A DNA stretch of 64,000 bases from Phyllostachys edulis (lineage: Eukaryota > Streptophyta > Magnoliopsida > Poales > Poaceae). Of the stretch, positions 23,052 through 35,346 are shown piece by piece. The notes under the pieces are model-generated. The model worked only from the letters and a program-made list of their open reading frames with translations. It made no database searches and was not told the DNA's origin. The position numbers and the translations under genes are program-made. The stretch covers positions 41,220,204 through 41,284,203 of the forward strand of contig CM070554.1 of NCBI GenBank assembly GCA_036346405.1, in the 5' to 3' direction. Numbering within the stretch: the first letter of the stretch is position 1; each line of letters starts with the position of its first letter.

Positions 23052-23445
23052 CTTATGATTTATTTTCAGCCTCTCGGCATTATTCAATTGCTCTATGTTG
23101 TGCGGTTCTGGATGCCTGCACGTGGACAACCCCAAAGCATACACCATGTCCTTGCTAACCACATTGATGAAGTTTCCACCATCGATGATCAGTTTGCATG
23201 CCATGCCCTTGATTTTGAAACAAACTCCAACGTTGCCCCTTCTCCACCTTGTCACCATCATCGGCTTCGACCTTATTGAGCTGAACATTCAGCCCACTCG
23301 CCGGTGCCTTTTCTTCCTTCTGGTCGGGGCTAGAAATATTTTTGGTGTCCTCGATCTTGTAGTCGGGCGGCAAAAACCGACGCTGCAGCAACCATTTCAG
23401 ACCTGTCCGTGAGAAACAATAGCCCTTGTCTTGTGTGTGACGCTC
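23052..23445 (-). pseudogene. Gypsy gag end and protease N-terminal half
   Basis: The minus strand reads GMACKLIIDGGNFINVVSKD, then LGLSTCRHPEPHNIEQLNN and LKINHKV. This is the aspartic protease region of plant gypsy elements (usual IIDGGSCTNVVS). The catalytic D is present. The upstream part (23391-23155) is in another frame, so there is at least one frameshift. The frame continues, after removal of the solo LTR insertion, at 1883. On the other side it is cut by the Harbinger-like element at 23446. Confidence 0.78.
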
Positions 23446-23721
23446 TAAGGCCTTGTTTGGGAACTCAAATCCCAGCCGGGATCCCAGTCAATTCCCAGGG
23501 AAAGAAACCCATAGGGCAAATTTTCCTGGGTCAACCAGAAGGTCCGTTTGGATGCCCACTATACCGGGATTTCACCCCCGATCCAGACCATTTCCACCGG
23601 GAAACAAACCACGACTACCCACATCGGGAAAATTCTCCCCGTCGCGTCGCCTCTCCTTGCGCGCGCCCCCATCTCCAGCTTGCGACGACGCTCGCAATCG
23701 CCTCCACCTCCACCTCCGCTG

Positions 23722-24006
23722 AGCTCGAGTAGGAGGAGGCCCGGGAGCCGCTCCACGCTGACATCGACACGGCCAAGACCTACAGCGTCGGCCCAGGGAT
23801 GGCCTTCGCGCGTGCCATGCTCTCAAGGCTAGAGGCCCCCGGCGTCGGGGTCAGGGTTAGGCTCGTGACGTGCGCCGTCGGCGGCATGGCCATCTAGGAG
23901 TGGACCCGCGAGGAGCGCCTCTACGACCAGATGGTGCAGCGGGCGCGCGCCGCGACCGAGTGTGGTGAGATCGAGGCCGTGCTGTGGTACCAGGGGGAGA
24001 GCGACG
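23722..24006 (+). pseudogene. Captured carbohydrate esterase (SASA/DUF303) exon fragment
   Basis: The frame reads EPLHADIDTAKTYSVGPGMA, then FARAMLSRLEA, VRLVTCAVGGMAI, a TAG stop, EWTREERLYDQMVQRARAA and IEAVLWYQGESD. It ends at a plausible 5' splice site (GACG|GTGAGA). This matches plant SGNH-type carbohydrate esterases (At4g34215-like, CE6), where GPGMAFA, the CAxGGxxI block and WYQGESD are conserved. The nucleophile Ser lies in an earlier exon and is absent here. The TAG replaces a codon before EW. The host gene elsewhere would act on acetylated carbohydrates; this copy is a remnant of about 90 codons in a transposon. Confidence 0.85.
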
Positions 24007-24047
24007 GTGAGATCTCTTAACCATTTGATAGCTGATTTCAATATTTT

Positions 24048-25958
24048 TGTGGACATCATGAGGATATGCTCATGATCCTAAGTGATGTTACAATTGGCAA
24101 TTTGGTTAATGGTTTGTTAGAATTCCTATTTTTCAGAAAGTTTCAGCAAAGTGTCAGGATTTTCGGTAGAACCGGTGTTTAAAGGGCGGTACAACCGCAG
24201 ACGGTACGACCGCAAGTTGTGTGGCGGTAGTACCAGATCGCGGTTATACCGATTGGTAGATGGCAGTAGCTTAATTCTAGAGAAGATGTTTTGGGAGTTC
24301 TGGTCTTCATGGAAATAGGAACGACCGTAGTTATTGGAGCGGTACGACCGAAGATCGATAGTACCGCTGGTAACATGGCGGTTGTACCGATTGTGTTGCG
24401 ATTGTCGGCCATTTTGGACTTTTGGCTTTGGGATAGGTCATATCCATGTTTATCTTTGTATATGTGTTGCATATTGCATGTTTTGAGCTAACGTGGGTCA
24501 AGTTGTGAAGAACTTGTTCCGGAGCGATATCTTGGTCTATTCTTTGTGCGGTGGCTTGCGAGTCAACGACGGTCAATGGCGAAGGATCGGGACTAAGCTT
24601 GGAGAGTGAGGTCGAAACGATCATGGATGCGGGTGAGGTCAAGTGACTCAAGCATGGCGCAGAATGGGCGAGGTGATCGAGCAGGCGATTCGATCTGTTG
24701 GTTGGATCAAGCGGTAGCGGGGTCGATGCAAGTGCCATGGAGGTTCGGTGGGATCGGACGGAGAGACTTACCGACATGATGAGAGCCGTTGATCAACCTA
24801 CACGTGGCAAAGCAGGCAATTGCTTCGACAGGATTGGACTCGGTCCACAAAGAAGGATCAAGAAGGGGTATTTTGGTAATTTCATCAAATACCGCCTTTG
24901 TGACTCTTAGCTCAACCGCGGCGCATGGTGAAGTGGTTTAGGTCAAGCGGAAGTGAAAATGGCGCTTTAAAATGCATGCATGTGTGACCCGTTTGTATTG
25001 GGCCTTAACGGGAGCCTATTAGGATTTGTCTTTTAGAAGGTCTAGGCCTCATATAAATAGGAGGGGTGCTGTTCACAGCAGCCCTAAGCCTTCATTTGCA
25101 AACCCTAGTTGGCGTCTTAGGGTTTTTGAGAGAAAAAGTGAGGTTCTATGGTTCTAGAGAGATGATGTGATTGTGTGCTCTTGAGTGAGCTCTTGTCCTC
25201 CAGGTTGGAGTGGCTGTAAACATCCATCAATCACGAATCAATCCAAACAAGATTCTCATAGTTGAGTTTATCCTCTGTTCTTGCTATCTTTCTTTGATGA
25301 TTTTGTGTTTTTGATGTCTTGTTGGTTTTACCTTGAGTACTTGCTGTGATCTAGCTTGCTGTGACATGTGGGAGTGCATCTAAGATCATCTTGATCATTC
25401 TTTACCCACGAGCAAGGTTTAGATCATATTTAGGGTTAAAACTCGGTTTTGAAACCTTCTTCGTTCATATGGAAAAAGGTAGGAACTTTAACGTGGATCT
25501 TGTAAATCTTTGCTTAGAATAGGTTCCTAACCTCCTAGAGAAGTTATGTTTCAAATCTCATAGAGTTTGGCCAAGTGGTTTAAAAGTTGTGCCAATTTTA
25601 GTTTTAAATCGTCGAGAACGTTTCCGGGACAATCAAGACAAATGACCCTTATAACTTTGGTTGTACCGCACATTGGTACGACCGCCAGTTTGCCTGTGGT
25701 TGTGCCGCACATTGGTTCGACCATCCGTTTGCCTGCGGTTGTACCAATTTCTGATTCTTCAGCACATTGTTGAGTTTGTTGATTGCTATACTTGGGGGTT
25801 TGGAGTGGATTCAACATAAGTCTACCATTGTGCTTATCTATTGATCTTCATAGCTCTCATAGGTATTGGAGTGAAATATTTGTTGAATCAAATCTAAAAA
25901 GGAAAATTGATTGAGCTCCTATTCACCCCCCCCCTCTAGTCGCCTTTCCGGTCTTACA
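24048..25958 (+). repeat. Sirevirus 5' LTR
   Basis: Starts TGTGGACATCATGAGG (one base differs from the 3' LTR start TGTTGACATC) and ends CCGGTCTTACA. A likely core promoter is the TATAAATAG at about 25053, followed by a conserved transcript leader. It also has several AT-rich and GGTACGACCG-type short repeats (24190-24380, 25660-25750) that recur in the 3' LTR. Confidence 0.9.
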
Positions 25959-25960
25959 AG

Positions 25961-25972
25961 TGGTATCAGAGC
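25961..25972 (+). other. Primer binding site (tRNA-Met)
   Basis: TGGTATCAGAGC, complementary to the 3' end of initiator tRNA-Met, two bases after the 5' LTR. Confidence 0.9.
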
Positions 25973-26014
25973 CCGGCTAGCTCTTCTCATAGATCTTAAC
26001 CAGTCTTTGGAGCC

Positions 26015-28456
26015 ATGGCGACTGACAAGTATTCAACCAAACCACCTATTTTCGATGGAGTTGATTTTGCTTACTAGAAGGCATGCATGCATGCCTACAT
26101 CGAGGCTCAAGGGCACGCTATTTGGCTTAAGGTCAAAAATCCATATGTCGTGCCAGCCAATGGCGATGTGATCACTCCGGATGTTGAGGCTAATAGCAAG
26201 GCTCGGAACTTTCGATCCAAGGTCTTAGTCGTCTGAGTTTGGTAGCGTGGCTCATTTGAGGTCTGCTCACGAGATCTGGAGGACCCTTTGTGACTACCAC
26301 GAGGGCTCTCTGCGATCAAGGAAGTGAGGCAGAACCGGCTCAAGAAAGAATACTCAAAGATCGAGCAAAAGCACGGTGAGTCTTTAGATGAGCTGTGGGG
26401 AGGTTCTCCAAGATTCTTCATGATCTTCCTATTTGTTGATCTTGTTTTCTTGAGTGCGAGAATGCATGACTTTTGGGTGCTCTTGATGTGAAGGTCAGGG
26501 GATGAAGATCACATCCATCAATGACAACAACTTGTCATGAGTGAGCTTACCATGGATAAGCTCTACTCAAGGTTGAAGACGCATGAGATTGACTTTATCT
26601 CGCGTCTCCCCAAAACAGTCGATAACTTTGGTGGTTGACCCATCTAAGGGTAGCTCGTCGATTCATTTGATTTTGGCTCATCTGGTTTTCTTTATGCCTT
26701 TACACTCTTTGAGTGATGGCGACTAGAGAAGCTACTGAGGATGACCTAGCCCTCCTATCCACAAAATTTTCGAGTATACAACAAAGTTAGGAACAGGAGG
26801 AGAGGTGGCCCTGTCACTTGTTTTGAGTGTGGTGAGCCGAACCACATTCGCTCCAAGTGCCCCAAGCTGAAGGGCAAGGTGGAGAAGGACTCTTGGAGGC
26901 GTCATCAAGCCAAGGACACAAAAGGCAACAAGCCCAACTATCGCAAGTTCGTCAGCCAAGTCCTTGGCGCTCTTGAGAGTGTTGACATGAGCGATGTGGA
27001 CTCGGAGATAGAGGACGACGACGATGACTCTCATGGCAAGAAGAAGGCCCAGGACTTCACCGGCATGTGCTTCATGGCTAGGGACAGCCATGACGTCGAT
27101 TCCTCCAACGACGATGATATTTTCAGCGATCCCAATGAGGTACGTCCTTCACTTGCTAATATGAAACGTGCTTTAGCCTTTGCTGAAAAAAGAATGAATA
27201 AACAAGAAAGAACAATTAGGAAACAGGATGCCATGATTGATGACTTGAACCTAGAAGTTGATAGGCTCAAATCCATTAATCCTGCTGATGATTGTGATTC
27301 TTGCTCTAGTTTGCTTAATGAACTAGCAAATCTGAAATCTGCTCATTCCTCTGTTGCTAATCAATTGAAAGATGTTTTTGATGAACTAGAGACTCTCAAG
27401 TCTAGTCCTACTTGTATGAATGCCATTGCTCTTGATATGACCGCTGTAGATGCTATTCCTTTACCCTGTTCAAATTGTGCTTTACTTGAATTAAAATTGA
27501 ATAGCGCTATCGAAGAATTGCAGAAATTTGATGCTAGTCACATGTGTTCTCATTGTGAGGATAGTAGGATTAAAATGAAGGAGATGAATGAAATGGTTCT
27601 TTACTCTAAAACTGCTTCATGTGAAAACGGTGTTAAACTCATAATAGAGAATGATGCCTTAAACAAGACTCTAGAAGAGAAAGCTAAAATTGAACAATCC
27701 ATGTCCATGACTGCTTCCAAGAAAGTTGTTGATTCTAATTCTTGTGATCTTCGCATTGAAATTGGGCATAATGTAGATAAGATACAAGAAGCTTTTAGAG
27801 TTAAGTTCAAAGAGCAGTTGAACAGGATTAGAGATGACTATTGTGTGTCTTGTGAGGCTTTGAAAGCCGAGGTAGCTCACTATAAGGAAAAGTCTAATAG
27901 GACTAGCAAGTCAAATAAGTGTGCCTCATCTAAGGAGCTAGCCAAACAAAATGACTACCTTAACAGCACTCTTAAGAGATTTACTGGTGGGAGGAAGAAC
28001 CTCAACATGATTCTAGACAAATCTAAGGTGAGTGTAAACAAAAGTGGCCTAGGATTTAATTCCCTAGAGCATTCCAAGAACCATCCACCTAAGGTTGTTA
28101 GAGCTGTTGAGAGTGGCCTGTTTGAGGTAGAACCCTCTAAGGCATCCAACATAGTCTTTAAATCTGCTAGTTTTGCCCAAACCACTTCTAGCAAGATAGG
28201 TACTTCTACTTCATCAGGTCAGACCCCTCAAAACGTCAAGTACCATTGCACCTTCTGCAAGAAGGATGGCCACATTGTTGAGTTCTGCTTCCGTAGAGCC
28301 AAGATTGAGAGGAAGGAGAGGATGAGTGCCTTGAGAACCATTAGAGGAGTTCCTTCACCTGTTGTAGTTTCTAGAGCTAGGCGGCCTGTCTTTCCTGCTA
28401 GACATAGGCCTAGGTTCGTAGAGGACTTCTTTGACTCCTTTGGTGGCTCTAGGTAG
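26015..28456 (+). pseudogene. Sirevirus Gag
   Basis: The first ATG at 26015 opens MATDKYSTKPPIFDGVDFAY, the usual copia Gag start, then a TAG where Trp is normal (26072-26074). Frameshifts follow at about 26200-26800. From 26819 the frame is open again: a CCHC knuckle (CFECGEPNHIRSKC), a long charged region with heptad-like coiled coil (about 27150-27960) and a second knuckle CTFCKKDGHIVEFC near 28246. Gag packages RNA and forms the particle. Two knuckles and the long coiled coil are Sirevirus traits. The 525-codon open frame from 26879 is the longest in the window, but the whole gene is broken. Confidence 0.88.
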
Positions 28457-28845
28457 CGCTTTGGGTTAGGGTATCGTGAGGAGAGACCATGGGTAGCATC
28501 TAAACAGGGGGAGTACCGACTTTTTGGTAGGTCGATTCGGAGAGGTCTAGGTGATTCTCGTGTGCATTCTTATGATTTTGCTCCTAACCATTTTACTACT
28601 ACTTCTTCTATTTTGCCCAAGCATCATGTGACTCAGTACTGGATTCCCAAGTCTTTTATCACTAACCCTAGTACTGAGGCACAGATGTTTCCTGTTCGTG
28701 CCTTATAGGTCCGTCGTGCGAGGAAGGAGGGCATATGGCTTGTTGACTCCGGGTGTTCTCGACACATGACTGGAGATTCTAGATGGTTCTCCTCCCTCAC
28801 ACGTGCATCCGGCAATGAATTGATCACATTTGGGGATGCTTCTCT
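28457..28845 (+). pseudogene. Copia aspartic protease
   Basis: After TAG at 28456 and another TAG near 28707, the frame reads IWLVDSGCSRHMTGDSRWF from about 28735. DSG is the catalytic triad of retroviral-type aspartic proteases and CSRHMTG is the copia hallmark. Downstream LITFGDAS fits, then a frameshift moves the text to the frame used by the next domain. The protease would cut the Gag-Pol polyprotein. Confidence 0.85.
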
Positions 28846-30174
28846 TTGGGACCAAGTGATGACCAAGGACACAGTCTTGGCGTCAATAATAAGTTCATGC
28901 TCAAGGACGTTGCTTTGGTAAGTAAGCTGAGGTATAATCTTTTATCTGTTTCCCAGCTTCTTGATGAGGGTCTAGAGGTGATGTTTAAGAGTGGTGAGTG
29001 CAAAGTTATAGATTCCTCTAGTGAGCTTGTTTTTGAGATCTCTAGGTTTGAGAGAATCTTTTGTGCTGATTTCAGTCTCTCTTCTGCTTCAAGCCCAAGG
29101 TGTCTTGTAGCTTTTGACTCCCATGATCTAGTTTTGTGGCATCGTAGGCTTGGACACACAGGCTTCGATCACTTGACTAGAGTTAGTAGTAAGGATTTGA
29201 TTAGAGGTTTACCTAGAATTTGAAGGTCATTAGAGACCTTGTTTGCTCACCACAGAGACCACAGTAAGATGGTTTACGCTTCTCATCCGGCTCTTACCTT
29301 AGTGATGGTGATGGACTGGTCAACTCTTGCACTTAGACCTTGTTGGTCCTTCTAGAGTTGGTCGGTGGGTGGGAAATGGTATGTGCTTGTGATTGTGGAT
29401 GATTACTCCAGGTATTCATGGGTTTATTTTCTGGTTTCTAAGGACAAGGCATTTGGCTTCTTTAGAGAGTTGGTCCTTAGACTTGCTGTTGAGCTTCCTG
29501 GAGCTTTGAGAGCCATTAGGAGTGACAATAGGACAGAATTCAAGAATTCTTCCTTTGCCACTTTCTGCACTGATAGGGGAATTGAGCATCAGTTCTCTTC
29601 TCCTAGAGTTCCCCAGCAGAATGGTGTTGTAGAGAGGAAGAATAGGACCCTTGTAGAGATGGCCAGGACCATGCTAGATGAGCATTCCACACCTAGGAGG
29701 TTTTGGGCTGAGGCGATCTTTACTGCTTGTTATATCTCTAATAGGGTTTTCTTGAGATCTGTGATTGGCAAGACTTCTTATGAGCTCAGATTTGGTCATA
29801 AGCCCAAAGTATCTCATTTCAAGATTTTTGGTTGCAAGTGCTTCATTCTTAAACATGGCAACCTTGATAAATTTGAATCTAGATGTTCTGATGGAATATT
29901 TCTTGGATATCCTGCTCATTCTCGTGCCTATCGTGTATTTAATTTTGACACTAACAAAGTAGTTGAGACTTGCGAAGTCACTTTTGATGAGGCTAGTCCT
30001 GGTACTAAACCCGATGATGTATGTACACAGGTTTCTGAGAGCATCTTCGTCGATGATGACTCTGAGGATGAGGACCCAATCCATCCTCAAGTCCCTTCTG
30101 ACATGGTTGGAGAGCCTGCTTCTACTACACCAGCTTCAGATGAGCAGCCTCTTCCTACTTTCACCGACGATTAG
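28846..30174 (+). pseudogene. Copia GAG-pre-integrase and integrase
   Basis: 28890-29220 reads LKDVALVSKLRYNLLSVSQL and LWHRRLGHTGFDHL, the pre-integrase zinc-binding block. After a TGA at 29221 and a disturbed stretch, 29365-30174 holds the core: VIVDDYSRYSWVYF (first D), IRSDNRTEFKN (second D), PQQNGVVERKNRTLVEMART (E), then the C-terminal FGCKCFILKHGNLDKFESR and GIFLGYPAHSRAYRVFN. D,D,E are all present. It would insert the DNA copy. It is broken by stops between the halves and at 30172. Confidence 0.9.
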
Positions 30175-30359
30175 AGTGGCTCTGTTCCTACCTCCACAGA
30201 CCATGAGGTAGAGGCCACTTCTGCACCAGGAGCACCTCTTCGCATTCAGCAACAGCATCCACCTGAGCAGATTATTGGGTATCTACATGAGCGAGTCACT
30301 CGCTCCAAGTTTATTTCTCCTGATTCTCATGCACATTCTACTTTTGTTGCTTCTTTTGA

Positions 30360-31323
30360 ACCCTGAGATGTCACACATGCTCTTTCTGATGCCTCTTGGG
30401 TCAATGCCATGCATGAAGAACTTGAAAATTTTGAAAGAAACAAAGTCTAAACCTTAGTTGAACCTCCACCTAATCATAATGTAATTGGAACAAAATGGGT
30501 TTTCAAAAATAAGCAAAGTGAAGATGGGTTGGTAGTTCGCAATAAGGCTAGACTTGTAGCACAAGGGTATTCCCAAGTAGAGGGCTTAGACTTTGAGGAG
30601 ACCTTTGCTCCTGTAGCTAGATTGGAAGCCATTCGCATTTTGCTAGCTTTTGCGGCATCCAAGGGCTTCAAGCTATTTCAAATGGATGTCAAAAGTGCTT
30701 TCCTGAATGGTTTCATAGAAGAAGAGGTCTTTGTCAAGCAACCTCCTAGTTTTGAAAATCCCAAGTTCCCAAACCATGTTTTTAAACTCTCCAAAGCCTT
30801 GTATGGATTGAAGCAAGCCCCTAGAGCTTGGTATGATAGGCTTAAGAGTTTTCTGCTTAAAAATGATTTCAAAATAGGAATGGTAGATAAAACCTTGTTC
30901 ACTCTCAAGCATGGCAGTGATTTTTTTGTTGGTTCAGATTTATGTGGATGACATTATATTCGGTGGTTCCTCTCATGCTTTGGTGTCTAGATTTTCAGAT
31001 TCTATGAGCAGGGAGTTCGAGAAGAGCATGATGGGCGAATTGACCTTCTTCCTTGGTCTCCAAGTCAAGCAACTGAAAGAAGGCACCTTCATTCATCAAA
31101 GTAAGTATACAAAGGACCTTCTTCGGCACTTCGACATGGGAAGCAGTAGACCAATGTCTACTCCCATTGCCACGACCACCGTGCTGGACCCTGATGAGGA
31201 TGGAGTGCCTGTGGACCAGAAGGAGTACCGCAGCATGATCGGCTCCCTCCTCTACCTCACGGCATCGAGGCCAGACATACAATTTGCTATGTATCTGTGC
31301 GCTCGATTTCAGGCTTCCCCTTG
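30360..31323 (+). pseudogene. Copia reverse transcriptase
   Basis: Reads DASWVNAMHEELENFERNKV, a stop, then VIGTKWVFKNKQSEDGLVVR, NKARLVAQGYSQVEGLDFEE, ETFAPVARLEAIR, FQMDVKSAFLNGFIEEEVFV, LSKALYGLKQAPRAWYDRL. A frameshift at about 30925 precedes QIYVDDIIFGGSS, the YVDD active site, and FFLGLQVKQ, ending with SRPDIQFAMYLCARFQASP. All main RT blocks are visible. The stop at 30448 and the frameshift make it non-functional. Confidence 0.92.
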
Positions 31324-31885
31324 AGCTTCTCATCGTCAAGCAGTGCGTCGCATATTCAGGTACCTCCAGGACACTTTTGACTTTGGACTTTGGTATTCTT
31401 CTTCTTCTGCTCTCTCTATTCGGGCTTTTTCTGATGCTGATTTTGCCGGGTGTAAAGTGGATAGGAAGAGTACTTCTGGCACTTGTCATTTCTTAGGCAC
31501 ATCTCTTATCTCTTGGTCATCTAGGAAGCAGATCCACTCTGAGAGGCCGAGTATGTAGGCAGCATGACCCGATAGTTGCTCTCAGGTTCTCTGGATCTTG
31601 TCTACTCTGCGGGACTATGGGTTGTCTTTGGGTAGTGTTCCTCTTTTCTGTGACAACACTTCTGCCATTAACATTGCCAAAAACCCAGTGCAACACTCAC
31701 GGACCAAGCACATTGACATTCGATATCATTTCCTTAGAGACCATGTTGAGAAGGGTGATGTTGTGCTTCACTTTGTAGAGTCCGAGCAGCAGGTTGCGGA
31801 TATTTTCACTAAAGCTCTTGATTCTTCTCGTTTTGCTTCTTTGCGGGGAGAGTTGGGGGTTATTAGTCCTCTTGGCCTGTTTTGA
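31324..31885 (+). pseudogene. Copia RNase H
   Basis: Reads RRIFRYLQDTFDFGLWYS, AFSDADFAGCKVDRKSTSG, CHFLGTSLISWSSRKQ, a break with stops at 31557-31597, then VPLFCDNTSAINIAKNP, SRTKHIDIRYHFLRDHVEKG and QQVADIFTKALD. These are the copia RNase H blocks including the acidic residues DAD and D of CDNTSA. It ends at TGA 31883. Confidence 0.9.
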
Positions 31886-33399
31886 GGGGGAGTTTGCTCT
31901 TTTTGCATTCATTTGTATCATAATGCATTTTAAATTTAACAACTTGTATTGTAATATAAACTTGTGGAGCTTTGATTATTATCCTTGTATGACTTCATTT
32001 CATGCTTTATACCCTGCCATGTCTTGTGCTAGTTTGCTAGACTTCTTTATGGCTTTTTATGTATAGCTTAGCTTTTGCCATGCTAGCTTTATTATCTGTG
32101 AGAAAATTAAATCAAAACATGACTTGTTGGATCTTGTGACTAGTTTTGCTGTAGTGATCCTCTCATGATTCATGCCATGTCATATAGGCTTCATTGAGTC
32201 TTGAATTTATTCTGAGTTTCAAACTGAGCTATGATAATTTTTAAGTCAAGCAAATGAAAAATGAGTTTTTTTTTGTGTGTGAAAAAACCGATCTCACCAA
32301 TTCTTTCTCATGAGACAGCTTGCCATTGCACTAGGCATGAACTCAGGGGGAGTTTTGGATGACCTAGACCACTCTCTTAAGCTTTTGTTACTTGGGATGG
32401 TCGTAGTGAGGCTTAAGATCTAGCACAATGCTAAGAAAACAAATTGGCAATTGGTTGAAGCTTAGGAGGCAGTTGTGGATGGCTCCTAGTCCAGGACTTG
32501 CTTTACTAAGATAAAACCAATTCTTTTCAGCAAAGTGCTCAAAGTGCTAAATTCTAAATGCTTGAACAAATTGATTCAAAATTGAACTCCTAATGCTCAA
32601 AATTGACTCATTTGTTGTTTCTAGGCTCCATTTTGCTTATAGACATGGCCTGACTCATTTTTGGATACCTTTAGTTAAACTATGATCTTGAGCACCATGT
32701 CATGCTATCAATTCAGTTAATCTCAGATTATTGTTATTTTGGCCTTAGCTTTGCTGTCCATGTTTTGCCATGATTGAACATAGCTTCTTCACATAATATG
32801 GCTTGGTGTAATACTTGTACAGTCTTCTTGGATAATCTTCATGGCTCCTTTTTGTTACAAATTAAAAAAATTAAAAAATTAAAAAAAACTGAAAAACTGA
32901 AAAATTGAAAAACTGCAGCCATTCCATTCCATTCATGCTCTATCTTCTTCCATGCACCTTGATGAATTCATTGTCAAAGGGGGAGAAAGATTGGTAAAAA
33001 TGTTGTTTTAGAGCTTTTTGGAGTCATAGGGAGAGATTGGATTTTCTGGAAATTTGGTGATCATAGTGAGTGGGAGCATCTCAATTGCTTTCTTTTGGTC
33101 TTATTAACTTTTCTGAATTTGAATTGCAATTCTTGAAGACTCATGATGATCGAAGGTCAAATAGAATAATTGTTCTTTCATATGGACCTAAGTGAGATTT
33201 TTGGCTATTCTCTGGAATTTGAAGCTTTTGTGCTCTCTTTGCCTTATCTCACTTGTTGAAGCCAACTTGCTCAGTTCTTTGCATTCATTTGCTTCTAGGA
33301 CCAAGTTGTACCTTTGTGCGAAAAACTGTTTTCTTTTTCCTTCAAACCTCAAAACATTTATTTTTAGAAAATTGCCAATGTGTTCATCAAAGGGGAGAT
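31886..33399 (+). other. Sirevirus 3' spacer with repeated purine tracts
   Basis: A 1.5-kb AT-rich region between RNase H and the 3' LTR. No open frame with env-like features is seen. Purine tracts GAGGGGGAG (31883), CAGGGGGAG (32344), AAAGGGGGAGAAAG (32976) and AAAGGGGAGAT (33389) recur, the last directly before the LTR as the plus-strand primer. Confidence 0.7.
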
Positions 33400-35341
33400 T
33401 GTTGACATCATGAGGATATGCTCATGATCCTAAGTGATGTTACAATTGGCAATTTGGTTAAAGGTTTGTTGGAATTCCTGTTTTTCAGAAAGTTTCAGCA
33501 AAGTGTGAGGAATTTCGATAGAACAGGTGTTTAAAGGCGATGCGACCTTAAGTTGTGTGGCGGTAGTACCGGATCGTGGTTATCTGGATTGGTAGATGGC
33601 GATAGCTTAATTTGTGAGAAGATGTTTTGGGAGTTCGGTCTTCATGGAAATCGAACGACCGCGCCTTATTGAGCTGATGATCAGAAGATCGGTAATCTGC
33701 ATTGGTAACTCTGGCGGTTGTACCGATTGTGTTGCGATTGTCGGCCATTTTGGAGTTTTGGCTTTGGGATAGGTCATATCCATGTTTATCTTTGTATATG
33801 TGTTGTATATTGCATGTTTTGAGCTAACGTGGGTCAAGTTGTGAAGAACTTGTTCGGAGACGATTTCTTGGTCTATTCTTTGTGCGGTGGCTTGTAGGTC
33901 AACGACGGTCAGCGGCGAGGAGGATCGGGACTAAGCTTGGAGTCTTGGCGTCCAGCGATCATGGATCTTTGGGTGGTCAGTGACTCAAGCATGGCGCAAA
34001 ATGGACGAGGTGATCGAACAGGCGATTCGATCTGTTGGTTGGATCAAGCGGCGCGGGGGTCGGTGCAAGTGCCATGGAGGTTCCAGTGGGATCTGGTCGG
34101 GAGAGACTTGCCAACATGATGAGAGTCGTTGATCAACCTACACGTGGCGAAGCAGGCGATTGCTTCGACAGGATTGGACTCGGTCCAGGGAGAAGGATCA
34201 AGAAGGGGTATTTTGGTAATTTCACCAAATACCGCCTTTGTGACTCTTGGCTAAACCGCGGCGTAGGTCAGCGCATTGTGAAGTGGTTTAGGTCAAGCGG
34301 AAGTGAAAACGGTGCTTTAAAATACGTGCGTGTTTGACTCGTTTGTATTGGGCCTTAACGGGAGCCCATTAGGGTTTGTCTTCTAGAAGGTCTAGGCCTC
34401 ATATAAATAGGAGGGGTGCTGTTCACAGCAGCCCTAAGCCTTCATTTGCAAACTCTAGTTGGTGTCTTAGGGTTTTTGAGAGAAAAAGTGAGGTTCTAGG
34501 GTTCTAGAGAGATAATGTGATTGTGTGCTCTTGAGTGAGCTCTTGTCCTCCAGGTTGGAGTGGCTGTAAACATCCATCAATCACGAATCAATCCAAACAA
34601 GATTCTCATAGTTGAGTTTATCCTCTGTTCTTGCTATCTTTCTTTGATGATTTTGTGTTTTTGATGTCTTGTTGGTTTTACCTCGAGTACTTGCTGTGAT
34701 CTAGCTTGTTGTGACATGTGGGAGTGCATCTAAGATCATCTTGATCATTCTTTACCCATGAGCAAGGTTTAGATCATGTTTAGGGTTGAAACTCGGTTTT
34801 GAAACCTTCTTCGTTCATATCGAAAAAGGTAGGAACTTTGACGTGGATCTTGTAAATCTTTGCTTGATATAGGTTCCTAACCTCCTAGAGAAGTTATGTT
34901 TCAAATCTCATAGAGTTTGGCCATGTGGTTTAAAAGTTGTGCCAATTTTAGTTTTCGTCGTCGGGCTGTTCCAAGACAATCGGTACAACCGCCCTTATAA
35001 CTCTGGTTGTACCGCATATTGGTACGACCGCCCGTTTGCCTGTGGTTGTACCGCACATGGTACGACCGTCCGTTTGCCTGCGGTTGTACCAAACATTTGT
35101 CGACGCTTGGTTTACTCAAGGGTTGTACCGATTCGATTCTTGACACATTGTTGAGTTTGTTCATTGCTATACTTGGGGGTTTGGAGTGGATTCAACATAA
35201 GTCTACCATTGTGCTTATCTACTGATCTTCATTGCTCTGATAGCTATTGGAGTGAAATATTTGTTGAATCAAATCTAAAAAGGAAAATTGATTGAGCTCC
35301 TATTCACCCCCCCTCCCTCTAGTCGCCTTTCCGGTCCTATA
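33400..35341 (+). repeat. Sirevirus 3' LTR
   Basis: Starts TGTTGACATCATGAGG and ends CCGGTCCTATA, followed by target copy ATTTT. It differs from the 5' LTR by scattered substitutions and small indels; a count would date the insertion. Confidence 0.9.
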
Positions 35342-35346
35342 ATTTT

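Larger units (their letters stand above)
24048..35341 (+). mobile_element. Full-length Ty1/copia retrotransposon of the Sirevirus type
   Basis: LTRs at 24048-25958 and 33400-35341 (1911 and 1942 bases, very similar). Target copies ATTTT lie at 24043-24047 and 35342-35346. The primer site TGGTATCAGAGC starts at 25961, two bases after the LTR. Order inside is gag with two zinc knuckles, protease, integrase, RT, RNase H, the copia order. Long gag with coiled coil and several purine tracts between RNase H and the 3' LTR (near 31884, 32344, 32976 and 33387) point to the Sirevirus group. Coding regions carry several stops and frameshifts, so it is not autonomous. Confidence 0.92.

Noticed and set aside
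31886..33399. Possible env-like gene between RNase H and the 3' LTR of the Sirevirus
   Set aside because: No open frame of useful length and no transmembrane pattern in the expected strand.
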